Positions 45,900 through 57,179 of a stretch of 64,000 nt of DNA are shown piece by piece (within the stretch, counting starts at the first letter, position 1; every line of letters starts with the position of its first letter). Under the pieces are notes generated by a model. The model had not been told where the DNA came from and did not search any database. It was given only the letters and a program-made list of their open reading frames with translations. The stretch is from Aquatica leii. Its lineage: Eukaryota > Arthropoda > Insecta > Coleoptera > Lampyridae. The stretch covers positions 54,178,487 to 54,242,486 of the forward strand of contig CM069433.1 in NCBI GenBank assembly GCA_035610365.1, read 5' to 3'. Position numbers and translations under genes: made by a program.

Positions 45900-47400
45900 G
45901 ATGTATTGCTTTTGGAAAAATTTGTAGCGTCTGTTAAAAATAAATCTTTTTGTTAAAATTTGGATAAAAAAAAATGAAATCGCTCATAAAAAAAATGTTC
46001 ATAAAGTACTATGTGTATCGGTGAAAACCATGACAATGAAACAGTAAGTAAGGCCACTAGTGAAAATTTGCACCTTAGTGCAATCGGAAAAGAAAACGAT
46101 CATGTTGACACAGAAGGTAAGAATTAACGACATGTTTGTTATGTGTAAACTAGATTTAAGAAATACGACATATGTGCTAGAAATGTATACAATTAAACCA
46201 ACAAATGCATGTTTAGTTTTATATAGTATTGTAACGATTATAAAAACTAATTTATTTATACTAAAAATATTTACACGTTTATACTAACAAACTAATTAAA
46301 TCTAAGATTATTTAAACACTTGCTTACATTAAAGTCACGCACAAGGTTGCATTTAATTATATTTATCTCGACACGCGTTAATCACTTATTTATTTAAACC
46401 TGAATAGTCTTTTTAACACTGCCTACTTCGAATTACTGAAATAACTAACCTATGATTTGTTTGTACCGCATTTATACATTTCTGCAAACATTCGAGAATC
46501 CTCTATATTCTTTCGTGAACGTTCTCGAAATTTACAAAAACTTTGCAAATGTTTCAGGATTTTTGTAGTAGAACACGAAAATCAAATACTATTTTTACGA
46601 TTCCAAACGTGTGTAGATCTTAGAATAAATAAAAGAATTGAGTTGGTTGATGATTTTAATAAAATATATAGGGTATACAAATCTGTTTTTGAAAGCGCTG
46701 TCAAAAGGATATCAAATTGATCTAAAAGATTTCAAATGTAGCCCGCAAAAACTGTTGTTAAGAAACCTAATGGGGAAATTAGGTTGTGTTTAGATCAGCG
46801 TTACCAAAATAAAAAAATCGATAGTAAAAGATTCCAGGTACCAACAATTGATGATTTTTTATATCACTTATTATTTACTATGTTAACATCTATTGATGTT
46901 GCCAAAAATGTATACGTTTCAAACATATTTTGAACGTAACTAATACCGCTGTTAAGCTTTCGGTATTTGTTTAGACCCGAGAAAAGTTTTTAAATCAAAA
47001 TTAAAAAACTATTGGTGACTTAACGGGAGTCTACTTTAATGAAATAATAATTGCGGGAGAATCCAAAAAAACATGATGAAAATATGGCACGAGTATTAGA
47101 AACTGCGTAGAATAAACCCGGATAAGGGATACATAGAAGCTATTTTAAATACGGAAACACCTAAAAACAAAACTGCATTGAGCAGTGTCAGCACCAATGC
47201 GGCGAATTTTGATTTTGCAGTTGACGTTATTATACAAACAAATACAGGTCCACACAGCAAACAAGATAGTTGGAGAGGAGATACCGGCGCTACAGTATCT
47301 TGTAAGGTACAATCCCAAAAAAAGTATTTGGGCGCTTAATTTAAATGTACATTGTTGGATACACATAAATGTATTGTGTGCTGCATAACCAGTGTAACTA
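45900..47400 (+). mobile_element. Old Ty3/gypsy relic (protease, RT, start of RNase H)
   Basis: In order: a protease-like string MFVMCKLDLRN (46128), FVVEHENQILFLRFQTCVDL (46560-46620), the RT core VVKKPNGEIRLCLDQRYQNK (46755-46812) with PTIDDFLYH, GYIEAILNTETPKNKTALSS (47130-47190) and PALQYLVRYNPKKSIWALN (47280-47337). RNase H similarity resumes at 57180-57520. Strongly decayed, more than ten breaks, old. The gap between the parts is filled by later insertions. Confidence 0.7.
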
Positions 47401-47443
47401 ATTTTTGCTTTGCAAAATCAAAAAGAAACATATCTATAAAAAA

Positions 47444-47836
47444 ATATTAAAGATACTTTTAGGGTAGCAGGTGTATTTATTTAGAACAATTTAAATGCAA
47501 GCTTTCGAACTTGGTCTAAGTTCTTTGTCAGGCAAAATTAAATTTAATAAAATTAATTTGACAATTAAAAAACTAAGGTAACTAAAAACAATAACTTGTA
47601 AGGGAACTAGATAATAGGCGCGAGTTTATTTAGCTACAGCATTTGCTCGAAGGTCTAAAGAAAAACTTGCGCTTATTACCTAGTTGCCTTACAAGTTATT
47701 GTTTTTAGTTACTTTAGTTTTATAATTGTCAAATTAATTTAATTTTACCTGACAAAGAAATTAGACTAAGTTCGAAAACTTGCATTTAAATTATTCTAAA
47801 TAAATGCACTTATTACCCTAAAAATAACTTTAATAT
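47444..47836. repeat. Foldback miniature element
   Basis: About 393 bp, almost entirely self-complementary: the left arm (ATATTAAAGATACTTTTAGG, then ttagaacaatttaaatgcaagctttcgaac) pairs with the right arm (gttcgaaaacttgcatttaaattattctaa, then CCTAAAAATAACTTTAATAT). The centre (47580-47710) also pairs (aaaacaataacttgtaagg with ccttacaagttattgtttt). Non-coding. Confidence 0.75.
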
Positions 47837-48129
47837 GTTTTATGGTGAAAGTTTTATGTCTAATATAAAAAAATACTTTATTAAGCTTAAAAACCAAAAC
47901 AAGTGTATACAATTTTTAGTAACAATATTAAAATTTACAGAAACAGTTTTAAATAACTTTATAAAATTCCTTTAGCTTATTTTAAATACATTCAAGTTTT
48001 ATATTTTATCGAATGAACGAATAAGTTATTTGCATGGCAATTTTCACCATCACAAATTAATCTTTAAATTACAATCAAAATTAATTGAACAGGTACTTAT
48101 TTAAACAATTTCATTAATCACTTTCATAT

Positions 48130-48783
48130 TTTTCTTTTTCCAAACTGGTGTCATCTTCCGATAAACCAGTATTCACTACTTCGTCAGCTGATCCACATGC
48201 ATGCACTGTGTTTGCCAATCTAATGCTGTGATTTCAGCAAACGCATTTCTCACTAACACCTCAATTTTCTTGTCGCTTTGCTGTACGTTATTTTTTGCGA
48301 CCTTATGTTTAGCTAAACTCTATATGAACTAAATTGGATTAAGATTGCAATGATATGGAGGCAAACGTAACAAGGTATGTCAATGTTTTTTTTTAATTTC
48401 ATTCATATAAAATGCTTTAGTGTAGCCAATCTTTTTTACCAGTTCTAACAATTGGGCTTTCCGAATATCCCCAGTCTCCAATTTCCTGCTTTTTTGTGGC
48501 TTGGGTTAGAAGTTTGTTGATGTGAACACTATGGTACGGTGCATTATCTATAATAGCGATTAATTTTGGAGGCAAATTTGGGATTAACTGTTTTTCAATC
48601 CACTGCATAAAATTGTGATGATTCATGTCGTCGTGATAATCTCCTGATTTGCTTTTAGATTTAAAAATTAATAAACCGTTGTTTATAAATCCATACGCAC
48701 TACCTGCGTGTACAATAATGTACCGCTAACTAGAACGATCAGCTTTATATACACCTGGTTGGTGTAACGTTTACATTTTTTCG
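48130..48783 (-). pseudogene. DDE_3 transposase relic, C-terminal part
   Basis: Minus strand: VYIKADRSS, YIIVHAGSAYGFINNGLLIF, then an open piece MNHHNFMQWIEKQLIPNLPP and KLIAIIDNAPYHSVHINKLL (48626-48530). After a frame change it gives LRLPPYHCNLNPI (about 48345) and AFAEITALDWQTQCMHVDQL. 'iiDNApYHsv' carries the second catalytic aspartate, and 'lPPY.cdLNPIE' the last catalytic position, where this copy reads a stop instead of glutamate. The rest of the gene lies at 56363-56830 because an LTR element sits between. Tc1/mariner-like (IS630) superfamily; subfamily not determined. Confidence 0.75.
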
Positions 48784-48787
48784 ATTG

Positions 48788-49833
48788 AATACTTCTGTCT
48801 TAATTTAACATTTTTGGAGTCCCTGCGTGCGCAAATCGCTGATGCACATTACTCATGCGTGATTCGTAGCCATATTGTTTTATCTTCATCTTCCCTTGAA
48901 CTGCGAAAGGACGCGGACGTTCCTGCATAACGTGCAGAAAATTTCCTCATGTTAAATTTGAACTGTGGAAATCTGCTTTTGTAGTATGCATTGAAAATTA
49001 TCCGCTTTTGTCGCTGTAATTTCGCTTTCGTCCGTTTTATATTCGCCTTTGTTTAATTAAAGAAACCCGTAATCTGAAAGGGGTAAGTGATTTCTTTGTT
49101 CTGTACACGTGGTGTAACCTTTCGATTTTGCGTTTTAGTTTCTTTCTTTATTTTTTTGTACGTACGATATACTCTGGTTGATACGTTCGATTTGATTTGT
49201 TTGGATACGTACAATTTCTATGGTTTTACGTTACGTTTTTTGAATACGAATTTACGATTTATGTACGATATGATTATGGAAAATTTCTGATACGTACGTT
49301 CCTCCTAATACGTTTTATGAAGTTATGGTTAATGATCATCGATCCAAGGTGATAAGATAAATCAAATTATACGAAAACAATAGAAAGTAAATTCCGGAAG
49401 ATTTCTAAGTATTGCGTAATTCATTTAAGTCACGTGATGATCACGCCCATGCGCTGAAGCTACGAACAGCAACAAGTAATTAACCTTCAAATAACACGTA
49501 TGTACCTAATTAACCTAATTATGTGTTAGTTTTAAGATTTGTTTATATGTTCGTTTTTGGTTTCAATATTTACCCGTTATAAATTTAATATAAAAAATAT
49601 TGTGGCGTCCAATTTATTTTTAAAATTAGAATTGTAAATATTAGTGTACGAGTAGAATACCCCGTTCTGAACATAATTAGAAATAAGACTCATCGCTCTA
49701 ATATTTGTGTGTTGTTTATATTTAATAAAATCATAGAGCTAGCCCGGTGCATTATTAGTTATTTATTATTATTATTTTAATTATGATTATGTTACATAAA
49801 TGGCACGATTATTCGTTAAGTTTTTAACGTTAT
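48788..49833 (+). repeat. 5' LTR of copy 1
   Basis: Starts 'atacttctgtcttaattt' and ends 'ttaacgttat'. Short open frames within it are not genes. Confidence 0.85.
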
Positions 49834-49836
49834 AAA

Positions 49837-49854
49837 TGGCGCCCAACGTGGGGC
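49837..49854 (+). promoter_or_regulatory. tRNA primer-binding site of copy 1
   Basis: TGGCGCCCAACGTGGGGC starts three bases after the LTR; its complement ends in GCGCCA, the form of a tRNA 3' end. Confidence 0.85.
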
Positions 49855-50266
49855 TAGAGAAAATTCTACCGTACTAAAAATTTTGATTTGATTTTTTTGT
49901 ATTTGATGTTTTATGAATTATGTTTTATATGTTATGATTTGTTTATGTTTTTATTATTTTGTTTTGTGTATTGTAACTATGATAATATGTTATGTAAGGT
50001 TTATCACTTGTTGGTACGAAGGTAAATTATGATTCAATTTAAGTTTACGAAACGATTTGAAATGTTACGTTTGATATGATTTATCCTGCTTTCGTTATTG
50101 ATTTCGATTTCTAATTTTTGCTACGATTAGGTTTGTGTTTTCTGTATATGATTTCGATATTTGTTTCTATATTTTGCATTTTCTGAAAATGGAACCAAAT
50201 CATCTGAAGAGTAATGAAACTGTTTAAAAACACAAGATAATCAAATATTACGTAGAACTCAATTGC

Positions 50267-51538
50267 GTGGACAACTACGTAAGGAACGTAATGGACTTTC
50301 TGTTTCGCTTGTTCAACTTTATGATGATTTCTGAAATTAATGTTTCTCAAATTGAAGAATCGTTAACTGAACTTTGGGATTTACTGAATTCTGAAAATGT
50401 CACTTCTTTAGTGTGTACTCGTGTTAATACTCGTCTTTTACATTTGGAAAATAGAATTAATCTGCTTAAGCCTTCCGATAAAACACAAAGTTCACAGAAA
50501 AATGATTTTAATACGCAGTTATTAACTTTGCAAGGTCTTCTTATTGAACATTCTGAGTTACAAATTGAAAATGATTTAAGTAAACTTAATATGTCCGCTA
50601 CACGTTCGAACGATTCGTCTGTACAACAATCTATGATTAAGTCAGTACCAGTTTACAAATGGGGTAGAAAATTTTCTGGAAATAAAGGAAAGGAAAGTGT
50701 TATGTCATTTTTAGAAAAAATTGAAGATTATTGTGAGTCCAGGCATGTTTCTGAACATGAATTATTTCGTTCGGCTAATGATTTATTTTCTGATAATGGT
50801 TTGTTATGGTATCGTAGTATTAAACATAAGGTTAGCAATTGGTCCGATTTAGTTAAGTGTCTGAAAAGAGATTTTCTTCCGTCAAATTATGAATACGATT
50901 TATTAAATGAAATTCGAAATAGAACACAAGGTCCAAATGAAGATGTTTTCTTTTACATTATGTCAGTTGAAGCTTTGTATCGTCGTTTAGAAACTCAGCC
51001 TTCCGAATCCGAAATTATTGATCAAATTTTGAGAAATTTAAATCCTTATTTTTCAGAACGCGTAAGTTTACATGATGTTGATAGTTTAGATCGTTTAAAA
51101 GAATTGTGTCGTAAAGTTCAAGACGTAAAGTCACGTATTGATAAATACCATCCGCCTTCGCAAAAGCGTTTAGTTTTGTTAGAACCAGATTTAGCTTGCG
51201 TTAGTTCACGTAATTCGTTTGATAATGTTTCATCTGTAAGTAACTCTGATTCAAGCATTAGGAAATGTTTTAACTGTGGTCAACAAGGTCATATGCATAG
51301 ACAGTGTCCAAAAACGGCATCAATCTTTTGTTTTGGTTGTGGTAAGAAAAATTATTATCGAACTACATGTCCCGCTTGCAATCCAAAAAACGAGTCAAGT
51401 GGTATCGGTCCAAACCAAAATCGATCTGTTTACGTAAATACCAAATCCGGAGCGATACCAAAAAGCACAACCAATCGACAACAAACTTTTTCTCTAAAAG
51501 GCAAACTCAGTCAGCCAATAGACAAAAAGAGTCAGTAA
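50267..51538 (+). CDS. gag: gag of copy 1 (fossil)
   Basis: A 423-codon frame. An N-terminal helical part (INVSQIEESLTELWDLLNSE) leads to a capsid region with WGRKFSGNKGKESVMSFLEK near residue 130, WYRSIKHKVSNWSDLVKCLK near 185 and EDVFFYIMSVEALYRRLETQ near 225. A zinc knuckle CFNCGQQGHMHRQC lies near residue 340, followed by a second, degenerate one. This is a Ty3/gypsy-type gag. The same protein is encoded, nearly identical, in copy 2 at 59615. Confidence 0.85.
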   Translation: MDNYVRNVMDFLFRLFNFMMISEINVSQIEESLTELWDLLNSENVTSLVCTRVNTRLLHLENRINLLKPSDKTQSSQKNDFNTQLLTLQGLLIEHSELQIENDLSKLNMSATRSNDSSVQQSMIKSVPVYKWGRKFSGNKGKESVMSFLEKIEDYCESRHVSEHELFRSANDLFSDNGLLWYRSIKHKVSNWSDLVKCLKRDFLPSNYEYDLLNEIRNRTQGPNEDVFFYIMSVEALYRRLETQPSESEIIDQILRNLNPYFSERVSLHDVDSLDRLKELCRKVQDVKSRIDKYHPPSQKRLVLLEPDLACVSSRNSFDNVSSVSNSDSSIRKCFNCGQQGHMHRQCPKTASIFCFGCGKKNYYRTTCPACNPKNESSGIGPNQNRSVYVNTKSGAIPKSTTNRQQTFSLKGKLSQPIDKKSQ

Positions 51539-54483
51539 ATAAATTTCGTACGACTTCTAAGGAATGGAATATTTGGTTAAATAAAGTTAAGTTGTTTATG
51601 TCTTCTACGTCTGTTTCGCCGCTTTGTACGTCTGTTCCATTCGATAATAGATTATATCTTATGATACATATTAATGGTAATCCGCTTAAATGTTTGATAG
51701 ATAGTGGTGCATCTTCAACAATTATTGGTTCATCTGGTCTTGAATTTCTTCGAAAACATAATATCAATTTTGAAATTAAACCTCGTGTAGTAAAAGTAAC
51801 TACAGCTGATGGTGTTGTTCAATCATGTAATGGTGAAGTTTTGCTTCCGCTCACTTTAAATGGAGTAACCCGTTATGTGACATGTTTGTTAGTTCCTTCG
51901 ATAAAACAACCAATTATTTTAGGAATGGATTTCGGTTCTATATTTCAAATTAGTGTAGATTTCAAAGATAGGAAATATTGGTCTGAGGATATTGCTTCGT
52001 TAAATTCTGTTACGAATCCAACTACGATTATTGATAGACATTTGCTGTCACCGCATCAGGAAGAAATTTTAAGAAATACTACGTCAAAATTTTCTGATTT
52101 AGTCTCTGAAAAATTAGGTCGCACTCATGTATTAGAACACAATATTGATACAGGTGATGCTTCCCCAATTAAGCAACGTCAGTACCTTTTGTCTCCGGCT
52201 ATGCAAAAACATCTTCATAAAGAAGTTGATAATATGTTAGACCTAGGTGTTATTCGTCCATCCAATAGTCCATGGAGTAGTCCTGTTCTGCTTGTTAAAA
52301 AGAAAACTGGTGATCTCAGGTTATGTTATGATGCTCGAAAATTGAATAGTGTCACTAGAAAAGATGCGTTTCCACTTCCTCGTACTGATGCGATTTTGTA
52401 CCGATTACGTAATGCACAATTTTTAAGTAGTATTGATCTTCGAAAAGCTTTCTGGCAAATTCCTTTAGAAAAATCTTCGTGCGCTAAAACCGCTTTTTGT
52501 GTTCCCGGTAAAGGTTTTTTCGAATTCGTTGTAATGCCCTTTGGTTTGTCGAATAGTCTGCAAACAATGCAGAAATGCATGGAGCAAATTTTAGGTCCGC
52601 TTATGTTAGATGAAAAAGTTTTCGTTTATCTTGATGATATCATCATTGCATCCGAAACATTCGAGGAACATATTTCCGTTTTAAATGAGTTGTGTGATCG
52701 TCTACGCGATGCTGGTTTTACGATAAATTTCGATAAGTGTCAATTTTGCCGATCTTCTTTAAAATTTTTAGGATTTGTTATAGATAGTAAGGGTTTACGC
52801 ACTGATCCAGATAAAGTTTCTGCAATTGTAAATTTTCCAAAACCTCGTAACACCACTGAAGTTAAACGTGTTATTGGTTTGATTAGTTATTATCGACGTT
52901 TCATTAAAGATTTCGCTCAATTGTCCGCTCCGATCACTTCTTTGATTAAGAATAAAAAGAAAGGTGAATCTATTCAATGGTCGCCAGAGGCAGAGTCAGC
53001 TTTTCAGGAAATAAAACTTCGTATTACGTCTGCTCCAATTCTTGTTTCGCCCGACTTTAAGTCACCATTTTTCATACAGACTGATGCTAGTGATGTAGCA
53101 TTAGGTGCTGTTTTGTTTCAAAAAATTGATGGTTCCGAACATCCCGTCGCATACGCTAGTCGCACTTTGACTACTGCAGAGCGTAAATATTCAGCTACTG
53201 AAAGAGAATTGTTAGGTGTTATTTTTGGTATTGAACACTTTCGTGGTTATGTAGAAGGAATGCCTTTTACTGTTATTACGGATTGCGCTGCGTTAAAATG
53301 GCTTCATAATATCAAAAAACCTACTGGTCGTTTGACTAGATGGTGTATGCGTCTTTCCCAGTTTGATTTCGATGTACAACATCGTCCCGGTAAATTAAAT
53401 GTAATTCCGGATGCATTATCTCGTTCCGTTTCGATTGTTAATATCGAATCGTTTAGTCCTGATGAATGGTATCTAAATATGATTGATCAAGTTAAGAATC
53501 TTCCTGATGAGTACCCTTATTTTAAAGTCGAGGGTGATTATTTGTACAAATTCGTACCGTCTGTATTTCCGTTAGAGTCAAATATACCCGATTGGAAATT
53601 AGTAGTTCCTACTGCAAATAGAGAACAAATATTGCAACGTTGTCATGATGATCCGACAGCAGCCCACTTTGGTGTAACCAAAACTTTGTTAAGAATTTCT
53701 GAATTTTATTATTGGCCTAAAATGCGTCATTCTGTGAGTAAATACGTTAGGAAATGTAAAATTTGTGCTAGTCAAAAGAGTACAAATGTTAGTCGTCCAG
53801 GTCTGATGGGTAAGGAAAAAATAATTAGTTTCCCTTTTCAACTACTCAGCATGGATCTTCTAGGACCATTGCCTCGTTCTAAAAAAGGCAATCAATATCT
53901 TTTTGTTGTGACCGATTGGTTCACGAAATTTGTTTTAGTTCAACCTTTACGTACGGCTACTACGAAACCTATGATTAAGTTTTTAAAGGAACAAGTTTTT
54001 TCGATATTTGGTGTTCCTCAAATTGTTATGTTCGATAATGGTTCGCAGTTTGTTTCGAAAGAATTTCGTACATTTTTGGATTCTCAAAAAGTTCAAAAAG
54101 TTTGGATGAATGCGAGATATCATCCACAAGTAAATCCTACGGAAAGAGTAAATCGTGTACTGGTTACTGCTATTTCGTCTTACATTAAAGATTCACATCG
54201 TGATTGGGATAAGCATATATTTGACATTGCTCAAGCTATTCGTCTGGCATGTCATGATGCTACTGGAGTTCCTCCTGCGTTTTTAGTTTTCGGTCGTCAT
54301 GTTCCTCCTACTGGTGATTTTTACGCCTCTGTTAATCCCAATGAACCTTTAGAAATCGCTAATAAGTTGTTTTGGACCCGTGAATTGGCCCAATTACCTG
54401 AAATGTATGAAGAGGTAAAAGTTCGTCTTCATAAGGCATATGAAAATAATGCTAATATTATAATTTACGTAAACGTCCGATAA
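51367..54483 (+). CDS. pol: pol of copy 1 (fossil): protease, RT, RNase H, integrase
   Basis: A 1,038-codon frame overlapping the end of gag by 172 bases in the -1 frame, the layout for which Ty3/gypsy elements use -1 frameshifting. Protease: CLIDSGASSTIIG near residue 110. Reverse transcriptase: SNSPWSSPVLLVKKKTGDLR, then VYLDDIIIA near 420. RNase H: TDASDVALGAVLF near 570. Integrase: an HH-CC zinc finger (AHFGVTKT...CKICASQ, about 765-805), the first catalytic aspartate in SMDLLGPLP near 828, and FDNGSQF near 888. A GPY/F-like tail similarity extends to about 54702. Order RT-RH-IN places it in Ty3/gypsy. Confidence 0.9.
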   Translation: MSRLQSKKRVKWYRSKPKSICLRKYQIRSDTKKHNQSTTNFFSKRQTQSANRQKESVNKFRTTSKEWNIWLNKVKLFMSSTSVSPLCTSVPFDNRLYLMIHINGNPLKCLIDSGASSTIIGSSGLEFLRKHNINFEIKPRVVKVTTADGVVQSCNGEVLLPLTLNGVTRYVTCLLVPSIKQPIILGMDFGSIFQISVDFKDRKYWSEDIASLNSVTNPTTIIDRHLLSPHQEEILRNTTSKFSDLVSEKLGRTHVLEHNIDTGDASPIKQRQYLLSPAMQKHLHKEVDNMLDLGVIRPSNSPWSSPVLLVKKKTGDLRLCYDARKLNSVTRKDAFPLPRTDAILYRLRNAQFLSSIDLRKAFWQIPLEKSSCAKTAFCVPGKGFFEFVVMPFGLSNSLQTMQKCMEQILGPLMLDEKVFVYLDDIIIASETFEEHISVLNELCDRLRDAGFTINFDKCQFCRSSLKFLGFVIDSKGLRTDPDKVSAIVNFPKPRNTTEVKRVIGLISYYRRFIKDFAQLSAPITSLIKNKKKGESIQWSPEAESAFQEIKLRITSAPILVSPDFKSPFFIQTDASDVALGAVLFQKIDGSEHPVAYASRTLTTAERKYSATERELLGVIFGIEHFRGYVEGMPFTVITDCAALKWLHNIKKPTGRLTRWCMRLSQFDFDVQHRPGKLNVIPDALSRSVSIVNIESFSPDEWYLNMIDQVKNLPDEYPYFKVEGDYLYKFVPSVFPLESNIPDWKLVVPTANREQILQRCHDDPTAAHFGVTKTLLRISEFYYWPKMRHSVSKYVRKCKICASQKSTNVSRPGLMGKEKIISFPFQLLSMDLLGPLPRSKKGNQYLFVVTDWFTKFVLVQPLRTATTKPMIKFLKEQVFSIFGVPQIVMFDNGSQFVSKEFRTFLDSQKVQKVWMNARYHPQVNPTERVNRVLVTAISSYIKDSHRDWDKHIFDIAQAIRLACHDATGVPPAFLVFGRHVPPTGDFYASVNPNEPLEIANKLFWTRELAQLPEMYEEVKVRLHKAYENNANIIIYVNVR

Positions 54484-54829
54484 ACTTTTCTGTTGGTGAT
54501 ATTGTATGGAAGCGTAATTTTGTATTATCCGACGCTTCTCGTGGTTTTTCTAAAAAACTCGCCCCGAAATACATTCCATGTAGAGTTATTAAGATTCTCT
54601 CTCAGTTGGTCTACCAATTGGAAGATATGAACGGTAACAACCTTGGAAATTTCCATGTTAAAGATTTAAAGGAAAATTATTGTGATTTTTCCGAACAATA
54701 AATATTTTGTATAGTTGTTAGTCCACTGTAAATAAGTTCGTTTTATATTAAGTAAGTTGATTTAACGATTGTTTGTGTTTGTCTATTTGTATTTTTAGGT
54801 AGTTGTTTTAGTTGTGGGTGTACAACATT

Positions 54830-54952
54830 ATGAGTGGATCCCGTGAAGCTCAGAAGTTCCCTCTTCTTAAATTGCCTATTATCAAATGGTCAGACTATAG
54901 TGATCTTAAGTTGAATTCATTTTTATTTATACAGTTCTGTTCTAGGTTATAA
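54830..54952 (+). other. Small frame between pol and the 3' LTR of copy 1
   Basis: A 40-codon frame beginning MSGSREAQKFPLLKLPIIKW follows a splice-acceptor-like 'tatttttag' (54790-54798). It may be an accessory frame or chance. No envelope-like sequence is present. Confidence 0.2.
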
Positions 54953-55313
54953 GAAAACGTGTATTGAAGGTTATTTCTTTATCTGAATTATTTTGTTATT
55001 AGCTACGTTTCGAAAGTTTCTTTACGATAAATATTTTTGAAAGTTTGTATTCGATCATCTGTTATGTTATATTCTTTTCTTACGGTATCTTTAGGACTCA
55101 CTTAGTATGTTTTTTTACTTAGAAAGGAGCTCCATGAATTGATGTTTGGGAATGTTTGCTGTGTGTATGGTTCGAGAGATTTTGTTTCGATTGTTTCGTA
55201 TGATTCCGATACTTGTGAAGTTAGTCTTAATGATACATCCGGTTCCGATTTCAAGTTCTTCTCCGACAATTACTCATTTTTTTATTGTTTTTTTTTTGAC
55301 TGAGTAGCGAGTG

Positions 55314-56358
55314 TATACTTCTGTCTTAATTTAACATTTTTGGAGTCCCTGCGTGCGCAAATCGCTGATGCACATTACTCATGCGTGATTCGTAGCCATA
55401 TTGTTTTATCTTCATCTTCCGTTGAACTGCGAAAGTACGCGGACGTTCCTGCATAACGTGCAGAAAAATTCCTCATGTTAAATTTGAACTGTGGAAATCT
55501 GCTTTTTTGTATGCATCGAAAATTATCCGCTTTTGTCGCTGTATTTTCGCTTTCGTCCGTTTTATATTCGCCTTTGTTTAATTAAAGAAACCCGTAATCT
55601 GAAAGGGGTAAGTGATTTCTTTGTTCTGTACACGTGGTGTAACCTTTCGATTTTGCGTTTTAGTTTCTTTCTTTATTTTTTTGTACGTACGATATACTCT
55701 GGTTGATACGTTCGATTTGATTTGTTTGGATACGTACAATTTCGATGGTTTTACGTTACGTTTTTGAATACGAATTTACGATTTATGTACGATATGATTA
55801 TGGAAAATTTCTGATACGTACGTTCCTCCTAATACGTTTTATGAAGTTATGGTTAATGATCATCGATCCAAGGTGATAAGATAAATCAAATTATACGAAA
55901 ACAATAGAAAGTAAATTCCGGAAGATTTCCTAAGTATTGCGTAATTCATTTAAGTCACGTGATGATCACGCCCATGCGCTGAAGCTACGAACAGCAACAA
56001 GTAATTAACCTTCAAATAACACGTATGTACCTAATTAACCTAACTAAGTGTTAGTTTTAAGATTTGTTTATATGTTCGTTTTTGGTTTCAATATTTACCC
56101 GTTATAAATTTAATATAAAAAATATTGTGGCGTCCAATTTATTTTTCAAATTAGAATTGTAAATATTAGTGTACGAGTAGAATACCCCGTTCTGAACATA
56201 ATTAGAAATAAGACTCATCGCTCTAATATTTGTGTGTTGTTTATATTTAATAAAATCATAGAGCTAGCCCGGTGCATTATTAGTTATTTATTATTATTAT
56301 TTTAATTATGATTATGTTACATAAATGGCACGATTATTCGTTAAGTTTTTAACGTTAT
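55314..56358 (+). repeat. 3' LTR of copy 1
   Basis: Matches the 5' LTR with roughly ten differences and ends 'ttaacgttat' followed by the target duplication ATTG. Confidence 0.85.
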
Positions 56359-56362
56359 ATTG

Positions 56363-56830
56363 GTCCTTTGAATGCCAGCACTTACTCACCTCATAAGATA
56401 TGTGAATAAAAGTTTCGTCTAAATATGCAATCGCTTATTTATTTTCACCGAGAGAGCAATTTTCGTCGGTTTTCATATTTTTTAAATTTGATGCCAATTC
56501 TATATAGTGTCTTGTCCGCCAGTATAATTAATGTTGTCTACTCACTAAAATAATTAACTTTAGCACTTGCTTGTCACTCGAGTAAACCTCTTGTACTGTT
56601 CTTTTAAAAACTCGCACTCATCCATCACTATTATGTTGGATGCGCTTCTCTTTTTTTTTGAAGGTGATTTTAGTAGATCACCGTCAGCTACAACAGCTTC
56701 TTTTTTTATTCTCAAAATAGTAGCCACTGATTTCCCAACAGCAGCCGCTGCAACTTTGGTTGCTTTGTTAAAAAAATGTTCATTCACAAATTTGATAATT
56801 TGATAATGTTTTGAGCCTCAGAATGATAGT
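56363..56830 (-). pseudogene. DDE_3 transposase relic, N-terminal part
   Basis: Minus strand: FVNEHFFNKATKVAAAAVGK then SVATILRIKKEA (a helix-turn-helix), SPSKKKRSASNIIVMDECEF, and, near the LTR junction, AYLDETFIHISYEVSKCWHS with the first catalytic aspartate (LDET) near 56420. It continues at 48783, across the LTR element. A further upstream string NYEENYHSEAQNI (56790-56830) is joined only through a frameshift. Several stops lie between the basic region and LDET. Confidence 0.75.
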
Positions 56831-57179
56831 TTTCTTCGTAGTTCCAACCATAACAATGATAACCTTCAAACATAAAACTTACATTAAAATTACATGTTAT
56901 TAAAACATTTGTAAATACATACATGTATTTCACAAATAAAACATAACCGTAGTCTTCAAAAAAACTAATTTTAATAAACAAAAGTAACACTGGAACACAA
57001 TAAAAGGAATTAGTAATTAATAAAACGTACGCGGAAAATGTCAGCTGTAAACTGTGATCATAGGCTGTCATAATTTACTTTTAACCAACTTTTAATTGTG
57101 AATGTACCCACTTCAAATTCTGAAGTATGATTGGACAAATTATTTATCGCTGCAAAATTTCAAAATAAAATCTTTAGTT
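56831..57179. other. Presumed outer flank of the DDE_3 transposon
   Basis: A/T-rich; should contain the transposon's end, but no inverted repeat matching the 47840-48120 side was found. Confidence 0.35.

Larger units (their letters stand above)
48788..56358 (+). mobile_element. Young Ty3/gypsy element, copy 1, nearly whole
   Basis: 7.57 kb: LTR (48788-49833), primer site (49837-49854), gag (50267-51538), pol (from 51367), LTR (55314-56358). A 4-bp target duplication ATTG (48784-48787 and 56359-56362) flanks it, and it splits a DDE_3 transposase gene. The two LTRs differ at roughly ten sites in 1,045 bp (about 1%), so the insertion is young. It looks close to whole, with one or two visible breaks in its coding part. 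Confidence 0.9.

Noticed and set aside
49087-49290. 67-codon frame, repeated identically at 58438 and partly at 55491
   Set aside because: It lies within the LTRs of the young Ty3/gypsy element and recurs only because the LTR does.
54703-55313. Envelope gene downstream of pol in the young Ty3/gypsy element
   Set aside because: Only a 40-codon frame is present; nothing resembles an envelope protein.
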